Part shown: positions 7,731-15,593 of the stretch, piece after piece
Layout of the letters: each line of letters begins with the position of its first letter
Numbering within the stretch: the stretch's first letter is position 1
Assembly: GCA_029008875.1 (NCBI GenBank)
Contig: JAQXJP010000033.1
Coordinates: forward strand, 1 to 64,000
Direction: 5' to 3'
Length of the DNA stretch: 64,000 bases
DNA from: Lachnospiraceae bacterium
Lineage (GTDB): Bacteria > Bacillota > Clostridia > Lachnospirales > Lachnospiraceae
Notes under the pieces: model-generated
Database searches by the model: none
What the model saw: the letters and a program-made list of their open reading frames with translations, nothing else
Told to the model about the DNA's origin: nothing
Program-made: the position numbers and the translations under genes

Positions 7731-8183
7731 TCATATGGATAAATCACCGGAATCCAGGTCTATGGTAAACGGACCGTCGTTGATGAGCTCAATTTTCATA
7801 TCAGCTCCAAATATTCCGGTTTCCACTATGGGAATTTGTTTGCGACATTCATCAATGATGTACTGATATAAATCGTTGGCAAGCTCCGGGCTCCCGGCAT
7901 CCGTAAAGGACGGGCGATTTCCTTTTCGGCAATTGGCGTACAAGGTAAATTGCGAAATCAAAAGTAAGCTTCCATTTACATCCCGGATGGATAAATTGGT
8001 CTTTCCTTCGGAATCTGCGAAGATTCGAAGCCCGATGAGTTTTTGAATCATTTTATCTGCTATTTGCCGGGTATCTGTGTTGGAAAAGCCGATAAATACA
8101 CACAAACCGTCCTGGATTTGTCCGGTGATCTGATGATCCACAGTACATGATGCCTTGGTTACTCTTTGTATCAGAAATTTCAT
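7731..8183 (-). CDS. dtd: D-aminoacyl-tRNA deacylase
   Basis: 150 residues, family length. DTD hydrolyses D-amino acids (and Gly from tRNA-Ala) wrongly attached to tRNA. Visible motifs are the N-terminal MKFLIQRVTKA, SQFTLYA with RKGNRPSF (about 79-93), and near the end the cross-subunit Gly-Pro in NDGPFT (around residue 138). The start at 8183 was chosen from the conserved MK.LIQR beginning and an AGAGGA site; the longer open frame is not conserved. Single gene, divergent from the TtcA-like gene. Confidence 0.95.
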   Translation of the reverse strand: MKFLIQRVTKASCTVDHQITGQIQDGLCVFIGFSNTDTRQIADKMIQKLIGLRIFADSEGKTNLSIRDVNGSLLLISQFTLYANCRKGNRPSFTDAGSPELANDLYQYIIDECRKQIPIVETGIFGADMKIELINDGPFTIDLDSGDLSI

Positions 8184-8250
8184 AATTGCTATCCTCTTCC
8201 ATACTATTGTGAATCTTTTGACAAACACAACATATTTTGTTTTGAATAGA

Positions 8251-8259
8251 ATTATAGCA
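8251..8259 (-). promoter_or_regulatory. extended -10 promoter for dtd
   Basis: On the minus strand TGCTATAAT is a perfect extended -10 element; no good -35 is seen. On the plus strand TATAAT at 8270-8275 could serve the TtcA-like gene but lacks a -35 as well. Confidence 0.45.
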
Positions 8260-8298
8260 CAAAATATTGTATAATGAAACTATGTTTTGGAGGAAATC

Positions 8299-9027
8299 AT
8301 GGAGATACAAAAGTTATACAGTTATGTTCGAAGAGCCTGTGAGGATTATGCAATGATTGATTCCGGGGATAAAATTGCCATTGGGATATCCGGCGGCAAG
8401 GACTCTCTCACTCTCCTATATGCCCTGGCCGGCTTGCGACGCTTTTACCCAAATAAATTTGATTTAATCGGAATAACCGTTGATCTGGGCTACGAAAATT
8501 GTAATTATGAAGAGATTCAAGTTCTTTGTGAAAGCCTTCATGTTGAATATCATGTGATTCATACACAAATTAAGAATGTGCTGGATAAAAGAATTGAGGA
8601 AGGCTCTTACTGCTCTCTCTGTTCCAAAATGAGAAAAGGCGCTTTAAATGACGCTGCGATACAGTTGGGGTGTAACAAGATTGCCTATGCACATCATATG
8701 GATGATATGATTGAAACCATGTTCTTATCCTTAATATACGAGGGCCGATTTTATGTATTTCCGCCGGTTACCTATATGCCGGACCAAAATATTTCAATTA
8801 TCCGTCCCTTAATGTATGTTCCTGAAGTGGATGTAATCGGTTTTCAGAATAAAACATCACTTCCGGTGCTCAAAAATCCATGTCCCTACGACGGACATAC
8901 CAAACGGGAGTACGTGAAAAATCTGATTGCACAGCTAAATCGGGAAAATCCCGGAGTAAAAAAACAATTATTTCATGCCATCACGGAGGAAAATATCTGT
9001 GATTGGCCAAAGAAAAGAGGGAGCTAA
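8299..9027 (+). CDS. TtcA-family tRNA thiolation ATPase
   Basis: 242 residues from the ATG at 8299, which has GGAGGA five bases upstream (a TTG at 8287 overlaps that site). It has the PP-loop SGGKDS (31-36) that activates the tRNA base with ATP, Cys105-x-x-Cys108 and Cys195 (NPCP), the three cysteines that in TtcA hold a [4Fe-4S] cluster. TtcA makes 2-thiocytidine at tRNA position 32. Clostridial homologues may act on other positions, so the exact nucleotide is not certain. The stop TAA overlaps the ATG of the next gene (TAATG), indicating coupling to the recombinase. Confidence 0.88.
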   Translation: MEIQKLYSYVRRACEDYAMIDSGDKIAIGISGGKDSLTLLYALAGLRRFYPNKFDLIGITVDLGYENCNYEEIQVLCESLHVEYHVIHTQIKNVLDKRIEEGSYCSLCSKMRKGALNDAAIQLGCNKIAYAHHMDDMIETMFLSLIYEGRFYVFPPVTYMPDQNISIIRPLMYVPEVDVIGFQNKTSLPVLKNPCPYDGHTKREYVKNLIAQLNRENPGVKKQLFHAITEENICDWPKKRGS

Positions 9028-10076
9028 TGTCAGAAAAACCATATTATGAAGGTGTTAATATTCGAAATGAATTGAAGCTGAAGGAACAGCTGAAGGAACT
9101 TCCACCCTTTTGCAAACAGTTTTTTATTGCACTGGAACCCACCACCTCTTCCAGAACCAGGATTGCCTACGCCTATGATCTGGCATGCTTTTTTAACTTT
9201 ATCAAAGACAATAACCCTATGTTTCGCAATATGGAAGTGCGCGAATTTCCTTTGAGTATTTTGGACTCTCTTCGCCCTTCCGATATTGAAGAGTACCTAT
9301 TTTATCTCAAGGTTTATGAAAAGGACGGAAAAGCCCATACCAATGACGAGCGTGGCCTAAAGCGCAAGTTGGCATCTCTTCGAACCTTTTACAATTACTA
9401 CTATAAACATGAATTGATTGAGACAAACCCTGCAATAAAGGTTGATATGCCTAAATTGCATGATAAGGCCATTGTTCGTCTGGATGCGGATGAGGTCGCT
9501 ATGCTATTGGATGAGGTGGAATCCGGAGAAAATCTCTCCAAGCGTCAACAGGCATATCATCAAAGAACAAAGGTTAGGGATCTGGCAATTCTGACCCTGA
9601 TGCTTGGGACCGGTATTCGTGTATCCGAATGTGTGGGATTGGACATGGATGATGTGGATTTCAAGAATAACGGAATCAAAATCCATCGAAAAGGTGGCGC
9701 TGAGGTTGTTGTTTACTTTGGAGAAGAAGTTAGAGATGCTCTCTTGGCATACTGGGAGGAAAGGCAAGGAATCACCGCCGCCCAAGGCAGCACCAATGCT
9801 CTCTTTCTGTCTCTGCAACACAAGCGCATAGGTGTCCGCGCAGTGGAAAATCTGGTAAAAAAATACGCAAAACTGGTAACGAATTTAAAGAAAATAACCC
9901 CTCATAAGCTCCGCAGTACCTACGGCACGTCTCTCTATCAGGAAACGGGCGATATTTATCTGGTGGCCGACGTACTGGGGCATAAAGATGTAAACACCAC
10001 CAAAAAGCATTACGCTGCAATCGAGGATGACCGCAGGCGAACCGCTGCCAAGTATGTACATCTCCGCAAAGATTAA
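9027..10076 (+). CDS. tyrosine recombinase, XerS/XerD-like
   Basis: 349 residues. An N-terminal SAM-like core-binding domain (about 35-130) is followed by the catalytic domain. All catalytic residues are visible: Arg198 (GTGIRVSE), Lys222 (HRKGG), His293 and Arg296 (HKLR), His319 (LGHK), and nucleophile Tyr329 (KHYA). Length and the N-terminus that runs ahead of the usual XerC/D start recall XerS single-recombinase dimer-resolution enzymes; this is an impression. No phage genes, attachment repeats or cargo lie nearby, so a housekeeping role (chromosome dimer resolution) is likelier than an integrase. Coupled to the TtcA-like gene by TAATG with GAGGGAG upstream. Confidence 0.88.
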   Translation: MSEKPYYEGVNIRNELKLKEQLKELPPFCKQFFIALEPTTSSRTRIAYAYDLACFFNFIKDNNPMFRNMEVREFPLSILDSLRPSDIEEYLFYLKVYEKDGKAHTNDERGLKRKLASLRTFYNYYYKHELIETNPAIKVDMPKLHDKAIVRLDADEVAMLLDEVESGENLSKRQQAYHQRTKVRDLAILTLMLGTGIRVSECVGLDMDDVDFKNNGIKIHRKGGAEVVVYFGEEVRDALLAYWEERQGITAAQGSTNALFLSLQHKRIGVRAVENLVKKYAKLVTNLKKITPHKLRSTYGTSLYQETGDIYLVADVLGHKDVNTTKKHYAAIEDDRRRTAAKYVHLRKD

Positions 10077-10086
10077 TAAGAAAAGA

Positions 10087-10824
10087 TTATGACTGCTCTT
10101 CTTCTCTCTGGGCAAGGACTTCATCCATCTTTGCCTGAATACGGGCTTTTACATATTCTGCAAGTTCTTGAGACTTCATGTCTTTGTATTCCTCATAATA
10201 GATGGGATCCAGATAATAGACATATGTGGTTGTTGGACCAAAGTGCCAACTGTTAAATACTTTGTAGGAATCCACCAGACAGATAGGAACGATAGGCTGT
10301 TTGGATTTCAGCGCAATCTTAAAACTCCCTGCTTTAAAATCATACAGTTTATTTCCATTATTAAAATGGTATCCTCCTTCAGGGAACAGGATGTATCGCT
10401 TCCCTTCCTGTATTTCTTTTGCAACCTGATTGATAATGGTAATGCCTTGACGAGGATTATCAATCTCAAGGCGTTTTCCCTGAACCAAATCAATAAATTC
10501 CCGAACAAGAACGGTGTGGGATTTCTTCTTGTCCATCACAAAGGAACAGGGCTTGTCATGGGTAAAAACGATACCGAGGACATCATATTTCCCCTGGTGA
10601 TTGGGATACATAATATATCCGCCTTCCTTTGGGAGATTCTCCGTACCGTAAGCAATGGTTTTGAATTTTCCGGTCTTGTTCATCAAAAAAATAACATAAT
10701 GAGCCAGTTTATATCTCTGCTCTTCACTATACTTCTCCGGATGATTCGCACGATGTCTCATCTTAGGAATAATATAGGGAGCTCGAAAAAAATTCATGAT
10801 AATAACATAAAGTAAATTAAACAT
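10087..10824 (-). CDS. plsC: 1-acyl-sn-glycerol-3-phosphate acyltransferase
   Basis: 245 residues. The acyltransferase motifs NHQGKYD (block I, NHx4D, here NHQGKYD) and FPEGG (block III) are present, as in PlsC, which adds the second acyl chain to make phosphatidic acid at the membrane. The hydrophobic N-terminus (about 1-17) is a probable membrane anchor. ATG at 10824 is preferred over 10830 because GAGGAG then sits eight bases away. It has a well-formed promoter and is convergent with the recombinase gene, with only ten bases between the stops. Confidence 0.9.
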   Translation of the reverse strand: MFNLLYVIIMNFFRAPYIIPKMRHRANHPEKYSEEQRYKLAHYVIFLMNKTGKFKTIAYGTENLPKEGGYIMYPNHQGKYDVLGIVFTHDKPCSFVMDKKKSHTVLVREFIDLVQGKRLEIDNPRQGITIINQVAKEIQEGKRYILFPEGGYHFNNGNKLYDFKAGSFKIALKSKQPIVPICLVDSYKVFNSWHFGPTTTYVYYLDPIYYEEYKDMKSQELAEYVKARIQAKMDEVLAQREEEQS

Positions 10825-10847
10825 AATCATCTCTCCTCAATATGTTT

Positions 10848-10876
10848 ATTATAGCCCAAGATGAGGAGAAATTCAA
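10848..10876 (-). promoter_or_regulatory. sigma-A type promoter for plsC
   Basis: TTGAAT, 17-base spacer, TATAAT on the minus strand, about 25 bases before the plsC start. Confidence 0.75.
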
Positions 10877-10942
10877 CGAAGTCGCCAATCATATAAGATT
10901 ACTTTAAGATTCAGCCAAAGGTCTTATTCCTAAAAATGAGAA

Positions 10943-11323
10943 TTACTTCACTTCTGTGGAATAATAGGCAACGACAATATGCTGTCCGCTGTGAATCTGC
11001 CCGTCCTGAAGTTGATTCATAGCACATACTTCATTGATATATTCCTGCATATCAACATCATAATCCGCAGTATATCTCTCTGCGATTGCCCAGACCGTGT
11101 CTCCGCTTTCGACTTGAATACTGGTATAGTATTTCTGCACGGGAAGCTGCTCTTTATTGGCGCTTGCAAAGGTCTTCATGCTTGTACCAAGCAAAATCAT
11201 CAACGATACAATAAGAATGGTGAAAAAGGCAATAAGACGCTTCTGCAGAACGATGACATGTGCTCTTCTCGCCAACTGTGCATTTATGCTTGGAGATAAT
11301 TTCTCATTGTATGCTCTTCTCAT
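10943..11323 (-). CDS. yneA: YneA-like LysM protein, candidate SOS division inhibitor
   Basis: 126 residues: basic cytoplasmic N-terminus, one transmembrane segment (about 29-49), then a single extracellular LysM domain (about 66-120) with SGDTVWAIAERY. B. subtilis YneA has this layout, lies divergent from lexA and delays division during the SOS response; the same gene pair and shared operator region occur here. The name therefore rests on architecture and locus, not on high sequence identity. It has AGGAGG upstream and a consensus promoter whose spacer holds a LexA box. No clear terminator follows. Confidence 0.8.
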   Translation of the reverse strand: MRRAYNEKLSPSINAQLARRAHVIVLQKRLIAFFTILIVSLMILLGTSMKTFASANKEQLPVQKYYTSIQVESGDTVWAIAERYTADYDVDMQEYINEVCAMNQLQDGQIHSGQHIVVAYYSTEVK

Positions 11324-11342
11324 GAATTTGTCCTCCTGTAAT

Positions 11343-11356
11343 CGAACGAACGTTTG
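11343..11356. promoter_or_regulatory. LexA (SOS) box 1
   Basis: CGAACGAACGTTTG matches the Gram-positive LexA consensus CGAAC-N4-GTTYG at every fixed position. It lies between the yneA promoter and its ribosome binding site. Confidence 0.9.
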
Positions 11357-11367
11357 CTTGTGATATA

Positions 11368-11396
11368 AATATAATACACGAACAAATGTTTGTCAA
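11368..11396 (-). promoter_or_regulatory. consensus promoter for yneA
   Basis: TTGACA, 17-base spacer, TATATT on the minus strand. LexA box 2 fills the spacer, so LexA would block polymerase directly. Confidence 0.85.
11379..11392. promoter_or_regulatory. LexA (SOS) box 2
   Basis: CGAACAAATGTTTG, full match to CGAAC-N4-GTTYG, inside the spacer of the yneA promoter. Confidence 0.9.
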
Positions 11397-11405
11397 CAGA
11401 AAAAT

Positions 11406-11419
11406 CGAACAAATTTTCG
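11406..11419. promoter_or_regulatory. LexA (SOS) box 3, one mismatch
   Basis: CGAACAAATTTTCG matches the consensus except for T in place of G at the start of the right half. It lies on the lexA side, about 80 bases before the lexA start, and would give autoregulation. A weaker half-match (right half ATGTTTG) follows at 11419-11432. Confidence 0.65.
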
Positions 11420-11500
11420 GAATATATGTTTGCTTTTTGCTTTTCCTTATGCTAAACTTATCTTATCAGAACACAGGTTTTGTATTTAGGAGGATAAAAT

Positions 11501-12115
11501 ATGGCATATGGTAAGATCTCTGCCAAGCAGAGAGAGATTCTGGAATATATTAAGGATGAGATTCTGAACAAGGGCTACCCGCCCACGGTGCGTGATATCT
11601 GTGAGGCTGTGGATTTGAAGTCCACCTCTTCCGTACATTCCCACCTGGAGACTTTGGAGAAGAACGGATATATCCGCAGAGACCCTACCAAACCCCGTGC
11701 AATTGAGATTGTGGATGAGAACTTTAACCTGACCAGACGTGAGATGGTGAATGTTCCTCTTGTGGGCAGAGTTGCTGCCGGGGAACCGATTCTCGCGGTG
11801 GAGAATATCGAGTCCTACTTCCCTGTTCCGGCGGAATACATGCCCAATGCGGAGTCGTTCATGCTGAAGGTTAAGGGCGAGAGCATGATTAATGCCGGAA
11901 TCTTTGACGGCGATCAGATTCTCGTCGAGAAATGTGAGACCGCCAGAAACGGCGAGATGGTGGTTGCTTTGGTGGATGATTCCGCCACCGTCAAGACCTT
12001 CTACAAGGAAGGAGATCACATTCGTCTTCAGCCGGAAAATGACACCATGGACCCCATTATTGTTCCGGATTGTGCAATTTTGGGAAAAGTGTTCGGTGTA
12101 TTTCGTTTCTTCTGA
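11501..12115 (+). CDS. lexA: SOS repressor LexA
   Basis: 204 residues. The winged helix DNA-binding domain covers about 1-72 ([19 protein letters not shown]). The self-cleavage site is Ala93-Gly94 in VAAGEP, and the catalytic dyad is Ser128 (GESM) and Lys165 (TVKTF). LexA represses SOS genes until RecA filaments trigger cleavage. AGGAGG lies upstream. The region between lexA and yneA holds three LexA boxes. The hairpin at 12131-12161 ends the transcript. Confidence 0.98.
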   Translation: MAYGKISAKQREILEYIKDEILNKGYPPTVRDICEAVDLKSTSSVHSHLETLEKNGYIRRDPTKPRAIEIVDENFNLTRREMVNVPLVGRVAAGEPILAVENIESYFPVPAEYMPNAESFMLKVKGESMINAGIFDGDQILVEKCETARNGEMVVALVDDSATVKTFYKEGDHIRLQPENDTMDPIIVPDCAILGKVFGVFRFF

Positions 12116-12130
12116 TTCAGAGCATAATAG

Positions 12131-12161
12131 AATCCCCATCCATTTTTGGATGGGGATTTTT
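12131..12161 (+). terminator. Rho-independent terminator of lexA
   Basis: Eleven-pair stem (AATCCCCATCC / GGATGGGGATT), six-base loop, five T at the end. Confidence 0.92.
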
Positions 12162-12199
12162 CATGTTTCATCATATGAAATTTTTGGGGGATGATTCTT

Positions 12200-13057
12200 C
12201 TACCCTTCCGTGTGGTAACTTCTCGTAATTCCTTCCCGTGTAAAATGGTTCTTTTCATAATAATGCTGTGCAACTGTGTTGGTGAGCGCGGTGTCGGTAT
12301 CCAACCGGCGAATTCCTTTGTGAAATAACTCTTTTTTCAAGGCGGACATACATTCGGAACCGATTCCCTTTCCGCACAAATTTTCATTGATGAATATCCA
12401 CCTCAAATATGCCAGGTTTGCCTGCTCAAGAAAATGGATTTCACAGCCGCCCACAATCTCTTTTCCCATAATGAAATCGCAGTACTGCTGTTTTCCCGGT
12501 GTGGCGTTGTGCCAATGGATATCTATAGATGATAATTCCACGGAATCTATCACAGAAGAATAAAATACATTTTCATGTTCGACGGCAAAACCTCTCTGCG
12601 TCAACAAATCGTGGATATACCCAAAAGTTTCATACAATTTTCCGTGCCTTGCATAGCATGACATGCCAAAATAATGAAAAAAGGCATAGACGGGACCGGA
12701 AATACCGGCAAGTGCTTTTCTCGCTGCTTGTAACAGCTCAATGCCAATCTCTTTTTGGGTTTCATCATAATAGAAGTTGCGAATCACGGGACAGGAAACG
12801 GAATCGGAGACCTCCCCCTCATCATCAAATCCGAAGGCAGTCTTACCGTACTGTACAAATCCGACCAACTTGCTGTCAGCATATGCTCCCAAAGTTGTCA
12901 AATCCGAAAACAGGGCTCTGCCCTCACCATCCACATCGTGAAGATAAGATTTTTTCCAAATGTCATAATCAACTTCATAATGATAGGGGAAGGAAAGTTT
13001 TTCCATGTAGTCATAGATTTCTCGTTCGTCCACAACTTTTTTAAGTTCAGTAATCAT
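12200..13057 (-). CDS. GNAT N-acetyltransferase, two-domain
   Basis: 285 residues. The C-terminal half has a recognisable GNAT acetyl-CoA motif (INENLCGKGIGSECM) and the closing AQHYYEKNHF helix. The N-terminal half (about 1-150) appears to be a degenerate second GNAT-like domain; that is a judgement from pattern only. The substrate is unknown. It is the last gene of a four-gene operon (24-base gap after the SnoaL-like gene) with AAGGAG upstream. It ends 38 bases from the lexA terminator, which may serve both directions. Confidence 0.8.
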   Translation of the reverse strand: MITELKKVVDEREIYDYMEKLSFPYHYEVDYDIWKKSYLHDVDGEGRALFSDLTTLGAYADSKLVGFVQYGKTAFGFDDEGEVSDSVSCPVIRNFYYDETQKEIGIELLQAARKALAGISGPVYAFFHYFGMSCYARHGKLYETFGYIHDLLTQRGFAVEHENVFYSSVIDSVELSSIDIHWHNATPGKQQYCDFIMGKEIVGGCEIHFLEQANLAYLRWIFINENLCGKGIGSECMSALKKELFHKGIRRLDTDTALTNTVAQHYYEKNHFTREGITRSYHTEG

Positions 13058-13080
13058 GTTGTATCTTCTCCTTGAGACGA

Positions 13081-13473
13081 TTACTTTAACAGAGTCTGTT
13101 CGATTTCCTTATCCGGCCAATACCCCCATGATTCCACAATTTTGCCGTCAATCACCTTGAAGTTTTCCAACGCCTCAAAACGAATGCGTTTTCCGGTGGC
13201 TGGGATTCCCATACAGGTTCCTGCATGAATGCCGTCATAGAGAATTCTAGTTGCGACCATATCCTCCTCACCGAACACATCAAGCACCTCGATTTTCAGG
13301 TCTGCGAATTGTCCCTCCACAATTTTTAGGATATTCACCGCATCTGCATTGCTTCTGGCCCCGGCCGGACTGTGGTCGATATAGTCTTCCGCCACACATT
13401 CCATGATATGGTCATAATTGTGTTTTGTGTAACCTTCCTCAAAAAAGCTGACTACCAATTCTTTGTTGTTCAT
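13081..13473 (-). CDS. SnoaL-like (NTF2-fold) ester cyclase family protein
   Basis: 130 residues with the NTF2-like pattern: helix with VVSFFEEGYTKHNYD, then the DYIDHSPAG motif, and late TGKRIRFEALENFKVIDGKIVESWGYWP. Family members include polyketide cyclases and many stand-alone proteins of unknown substrate. No polyketide genes are nearby, so a specific reaction cannot be assigned. Third gene of the kinase-YjbR-SnoaL-GNAT operon. The ribosome binding site is an unusual run of seven G. Confidence 0.82.
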   Translation of the reverse strand: MNNKELVVSFFEEGYTKHNYDHIMECVAEDYIDHSPAGARSNADAVNILKIVEGQFADLKIEVLDVFGEEDMVATRILYDGIHAGTCMGIPATGKRIRFEALENFKVIDGKIVESWGYWPDKEIEQTLLK

Positions 13474-13495
13474 TGTGATTATTTCCCCCCCTTTT

Positions 13496-13855
13496 CTATT
13501 TTAGAATTTCCATTTGTTTTTTCTTGCTAAAGCTCTTCAGAACCAGATCATAGGATTTGTCCAACAAATCCTTAAGCATATCATCCGATATGGCGCCATC
13601 CACCTTGATAGAATTCCAATGTGTTTTATTCATATAATACCCCGGAATGATATCATCAAATTGCTGACGAAGGAAATCCCCTTCCATCGGATCCAGCTTC
13701 AATGTGATAAGTTCTGCCTTGTTATCATCGCCGTAACACACTGCCGCGAACATTTTATCCTCAATCATATAGCGAAGCCAGTTCCACTCTTCCTTAAAAT
13801 CCTTTCGAACCCCTTTTTTCTCCAACAGGAACTCGTCCATCCAATCGTACTTCAT
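13496..13855 (-). CDS. MmcQ/YjbR family protein
   Basis: 119 residues, whole-family length. The pattern YDWMDEFLLEKKGV..DFKEEWNW, the strand with ELITLKLDP, and PGYYMNKTHWNSIKVDG with a C-terminal helix (LLDKSYDLVLKSF) match the YjbR fold, which resembles a DNA-binding CyaY-like fold. The biochemical role is not established. It begins four bases after the kinase-like gene stop, so the two are coupled. Confidence 0.88.
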   Translation of the reverse strand: MKYDWMDEFLLEKKGVRKDFKEEWNWLRYMIEDKMFAAVCYGDDNKAELITLKLDPMEGDFLRQQFDDIIPGYYMNKTHWNSIKVDGAISDDMLKDLLDKSYDLVLKSFSKKKQMEILK

Positions 13856-13859
13856 TTAC

Positions 13860-14396
13860 TCAATTTTTTCCTTTCTCAACATACGCCAGGAACTCGTCCG
13901 TCTGAGACCAGTACTTGATTCCCCAATTCTCAAAGTTCCATTCTTCCATGTAGTTGTTGCACTCGTAGTCTATGTAATACAGTATACCATCCTGCACCAC
14001 GAAATTGGTAGGAAAATAATCGATATTTGTATTGGCGGGATACAGACGTTCGCACATGGCCTTTACCTGATCCACAAAATCCTGTTTCATCTCTTTTCGC
14101 AAGACATAATCAAATATGGTGTCCCCCTCGATATACTCTTTCAAAATCCTCTCGTTTTCGATATCCACCGCAAGCATTTCAGGCATGGGGATTCCAATCT
14201 CTCTCAGGCGCTTATAATCATTCATTTCTGACTCAATTTTATTCCCGAACTGATAATAGTCGCAGGGCTCATGGTGAATCTGCTTGAGCACGTATTCCTT
14301 GGTTCCGTCGGTGACGAGGTAGGAATAGCCGCCTTTTCCATGCCCTAACAGTTTTATGACTTGATATGCCTTTTTATTCACACACATCTCTTCCAT
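13860..14396 (-). CDS. small eukaryotic-like kinase-fold protein
   Basis: 178 residues, a minimal protein-kinase-like fold. Visible elements are a Gly-rich loop (GHGKGGYSYLV, 16-26), the ATP-lysine in YVLKQI (about 39), a Glu-bearing helix (IESEMNDYKRL), the catalytic-loop pattern D-x4-N in DYFPTNF and a DFG-like YIDYE. HRD-type His is absent. Such compact kinases (RIO/Bud32/lipopolysaccharide-kinase-like) phosphorylate proteins or small molecules; the target is unknown. It leads the four-gene operon, with AGAGGAG upstream. Confidence 0.75.
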   Translation of the reverse strand: MEEMCVNKKAYQVIKLLGHGKGGYSYLVTDGTKEYVLKQIHHEPCDYYQFGNKIESEMNDYKRLREIGIPMPEMLAVDIENERILKEYIEGDTIFDYVLRKEMKQDFVDQVKAMCERLYPANTNIDYFPTNFVVQDGILYYIDYECNNYMEEWNFENWGIKYWSQTDEFLAYVEKGKN

Positions 14397-14463
14397 ACCA
14401 AACTCCTCTTTATACTTTCTTGTTTATTATTGTACCACAGCAAAATAATAGTGCCTATTATAA

Positions 14464-14503
14464 CGAAAATATAAACTGCTTTGTATCATATACAAAACAG
14501 TTT
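14464..14503 (-). terminator. hairpin terminating the obg-rsfS-phosphorylase operon
   Basis: Stem of 13 pairs with one mismatch (AAACTG-x-TTTGTAT / ATACAAA-x-CAGTTT), three-base loop, then ATATTTT on the minus strand. It lies 13 bases after the phosphorylase stop. The T tract is weak. Confidence 0.6.
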
Positions 14504-14515
14504 AGGGAATATAAG

Positions 14516-15256
14516 TTATACAGTTGAGACAATAAAATTAATTATTTTCTGAACGGAATCCTCCAATTTGGTTTCATTCCATCCGAGATTCCATCCTTTT
14601 TCGGAGAGAACATCAGAAATAACATAAATTGCCGTGGCCAGGCATTTGCGATATGTCGCCACTGTGAACAGGCCAACGCCTTCCATCTCCACGCATTGTG
14701 CACCTTTTTCCCGATAGGCAAGAACCTGGCCCCAGGATTCCATATATCCGGCATCGGTCGTCCAATGTACGCCTCTTCGATATGCAATATCGTTATCCGA
14801 GAGAGCTTTGCACAGTTCATCTGTCAATTCTATTGAGGATTCGATTCTGTCCAAATCATAACCATACAGCCGAGCTACCGCAGTGTCATTGTATGCGCCA
14901 TCGGTAACAACGATATCTCCCGGCAGCATATCCGTCTGCAATCCCCCGGCAAAGCCAACGTGAATCAGCTCTTTCACGCCGCCGGCAATTAAGTCCTCCG
15001 CCTGAGTTGCAATGGCCGGGGAACACATATGTCCTTTCACAAATCCGATGTTATCATTTGCATTGAAAACAAAAAGTTTTCCTCCCAGAGGATATTGATA
15101 TGTCCCGCAATTTCGCTTAAGCATTTCATCATAGAGACTGTCTGCCAAAACAAAAACTCTTTTGGGGACAATCATTTTGTCAATATCAAACCCCTGATTT
15201 TTCAATTCCAGTCGTACCAGTTTTTTCGGGTCTGTTAAAAACTCATTTTTCTCCAT
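14516..15256 (-). CDS. nucleoside phosphorylase family protein
   Basis: 246 residues. The phosphate-site motif GFAGGLQTDMLPGDIVV and the substrate-binding VEMEG match the PNP/UDP phosphorylase superfamily, which splits nucleosides with phosphate to base and ribose-1-phosphate. Purine or pyrimidine specificity cannot be read with confidence. ATG at 15256 was chosen because conserved sequence begins near it; it overlaps the end of rsfS by 14 bases, so translation is likely coupled. The position after rsfS is an odd placement for a salvage enzyme. Confidence 0.82.
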   Translation of the reverse strand: MEKNEFLTDPKKLVRLELKNQGFDIDKMIVPKRVFVLADSLYDEMLKRNCGTYQYPLGGKLFVFNANDNIGFVKGHMCSPAIATQAEDLIAGGVKELIHVGFAGGLQTDMLPGDIVVTDGAYNDTAVARLYGYDLDRIESSIELTDELCKALSDNDIAYRRGVHWTTDAGYMESWGQVLAYREKGAQCVEMEGVGLFTVATYRKCLATAIYVISDVLSEKGWNLGWNETKLEDSVQKIINFIVSTV

Positions 15257-15593
15257 GAATATCGATGACCTTTCCGTCTCTCCAGATACGCTCCAAATCG
15301 TAAAAGAGACGATCCTCCTTGGAAAAAAGATGGACAATGACATCCTGATAATCCATCAGAATCCAGGTGGAACTGCGATTTCCCTCGATCTGCTTTGCGT
15401 GTACACCCTCTTTGTACATTGCTTCATCCACAGCATCCTGCATGGCTGTCAATTGGTTTTGGTTGGATGCGTTTGCAATGATAAAGTAATCAGCAATGGT
15501 TGACACTCCGCTGATATCAATGACCGTGACATCGTCCGCCTTCTTGTCTTCCAGTGCCGCTACCGCTTTCTTTACTAATTCTAATGTTTCCAT
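15243..15593 (-). CDS. rsfS: ribosome silencing factor RsfS
   Basis: 116 residues. Family pattern: KAVAALEDKKADDVTVIDI, then DYFIIANASNQNQLTA, and EGNRSSTWILMDYQDVIVHLF. RsfS binds L14 on the 50S subunit and blocks joining to 30S in starvation. It follows yqeK with a 13-base overlap, the standard Firmicutes order nadD-yqeK-rsfS. Confidence 0.97.
   Translation of the reverse strand: METLELVKKAVAALEDKKADDVTVIDISGVSTIADYFIIANASNQNQLTAMQDAVDEAMYKEGVHAKQIEGNRSSTWILMDYQDVIVHLFSKEDRLFYDLERIWRDGKVIDIHGEK

Noticed and set aside
9027-10076. Recombinase as marker of an integrated element
   Set aside because: No phage, plasmid, cargo or att-type repeats flank it; it is coupled to a housekeeping gene.
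14464-14503. Hairpin as a mobile repeat
   Set aside because: Position 13 bases after a stop and the stem layout fit a terminator; only one copy was seen.
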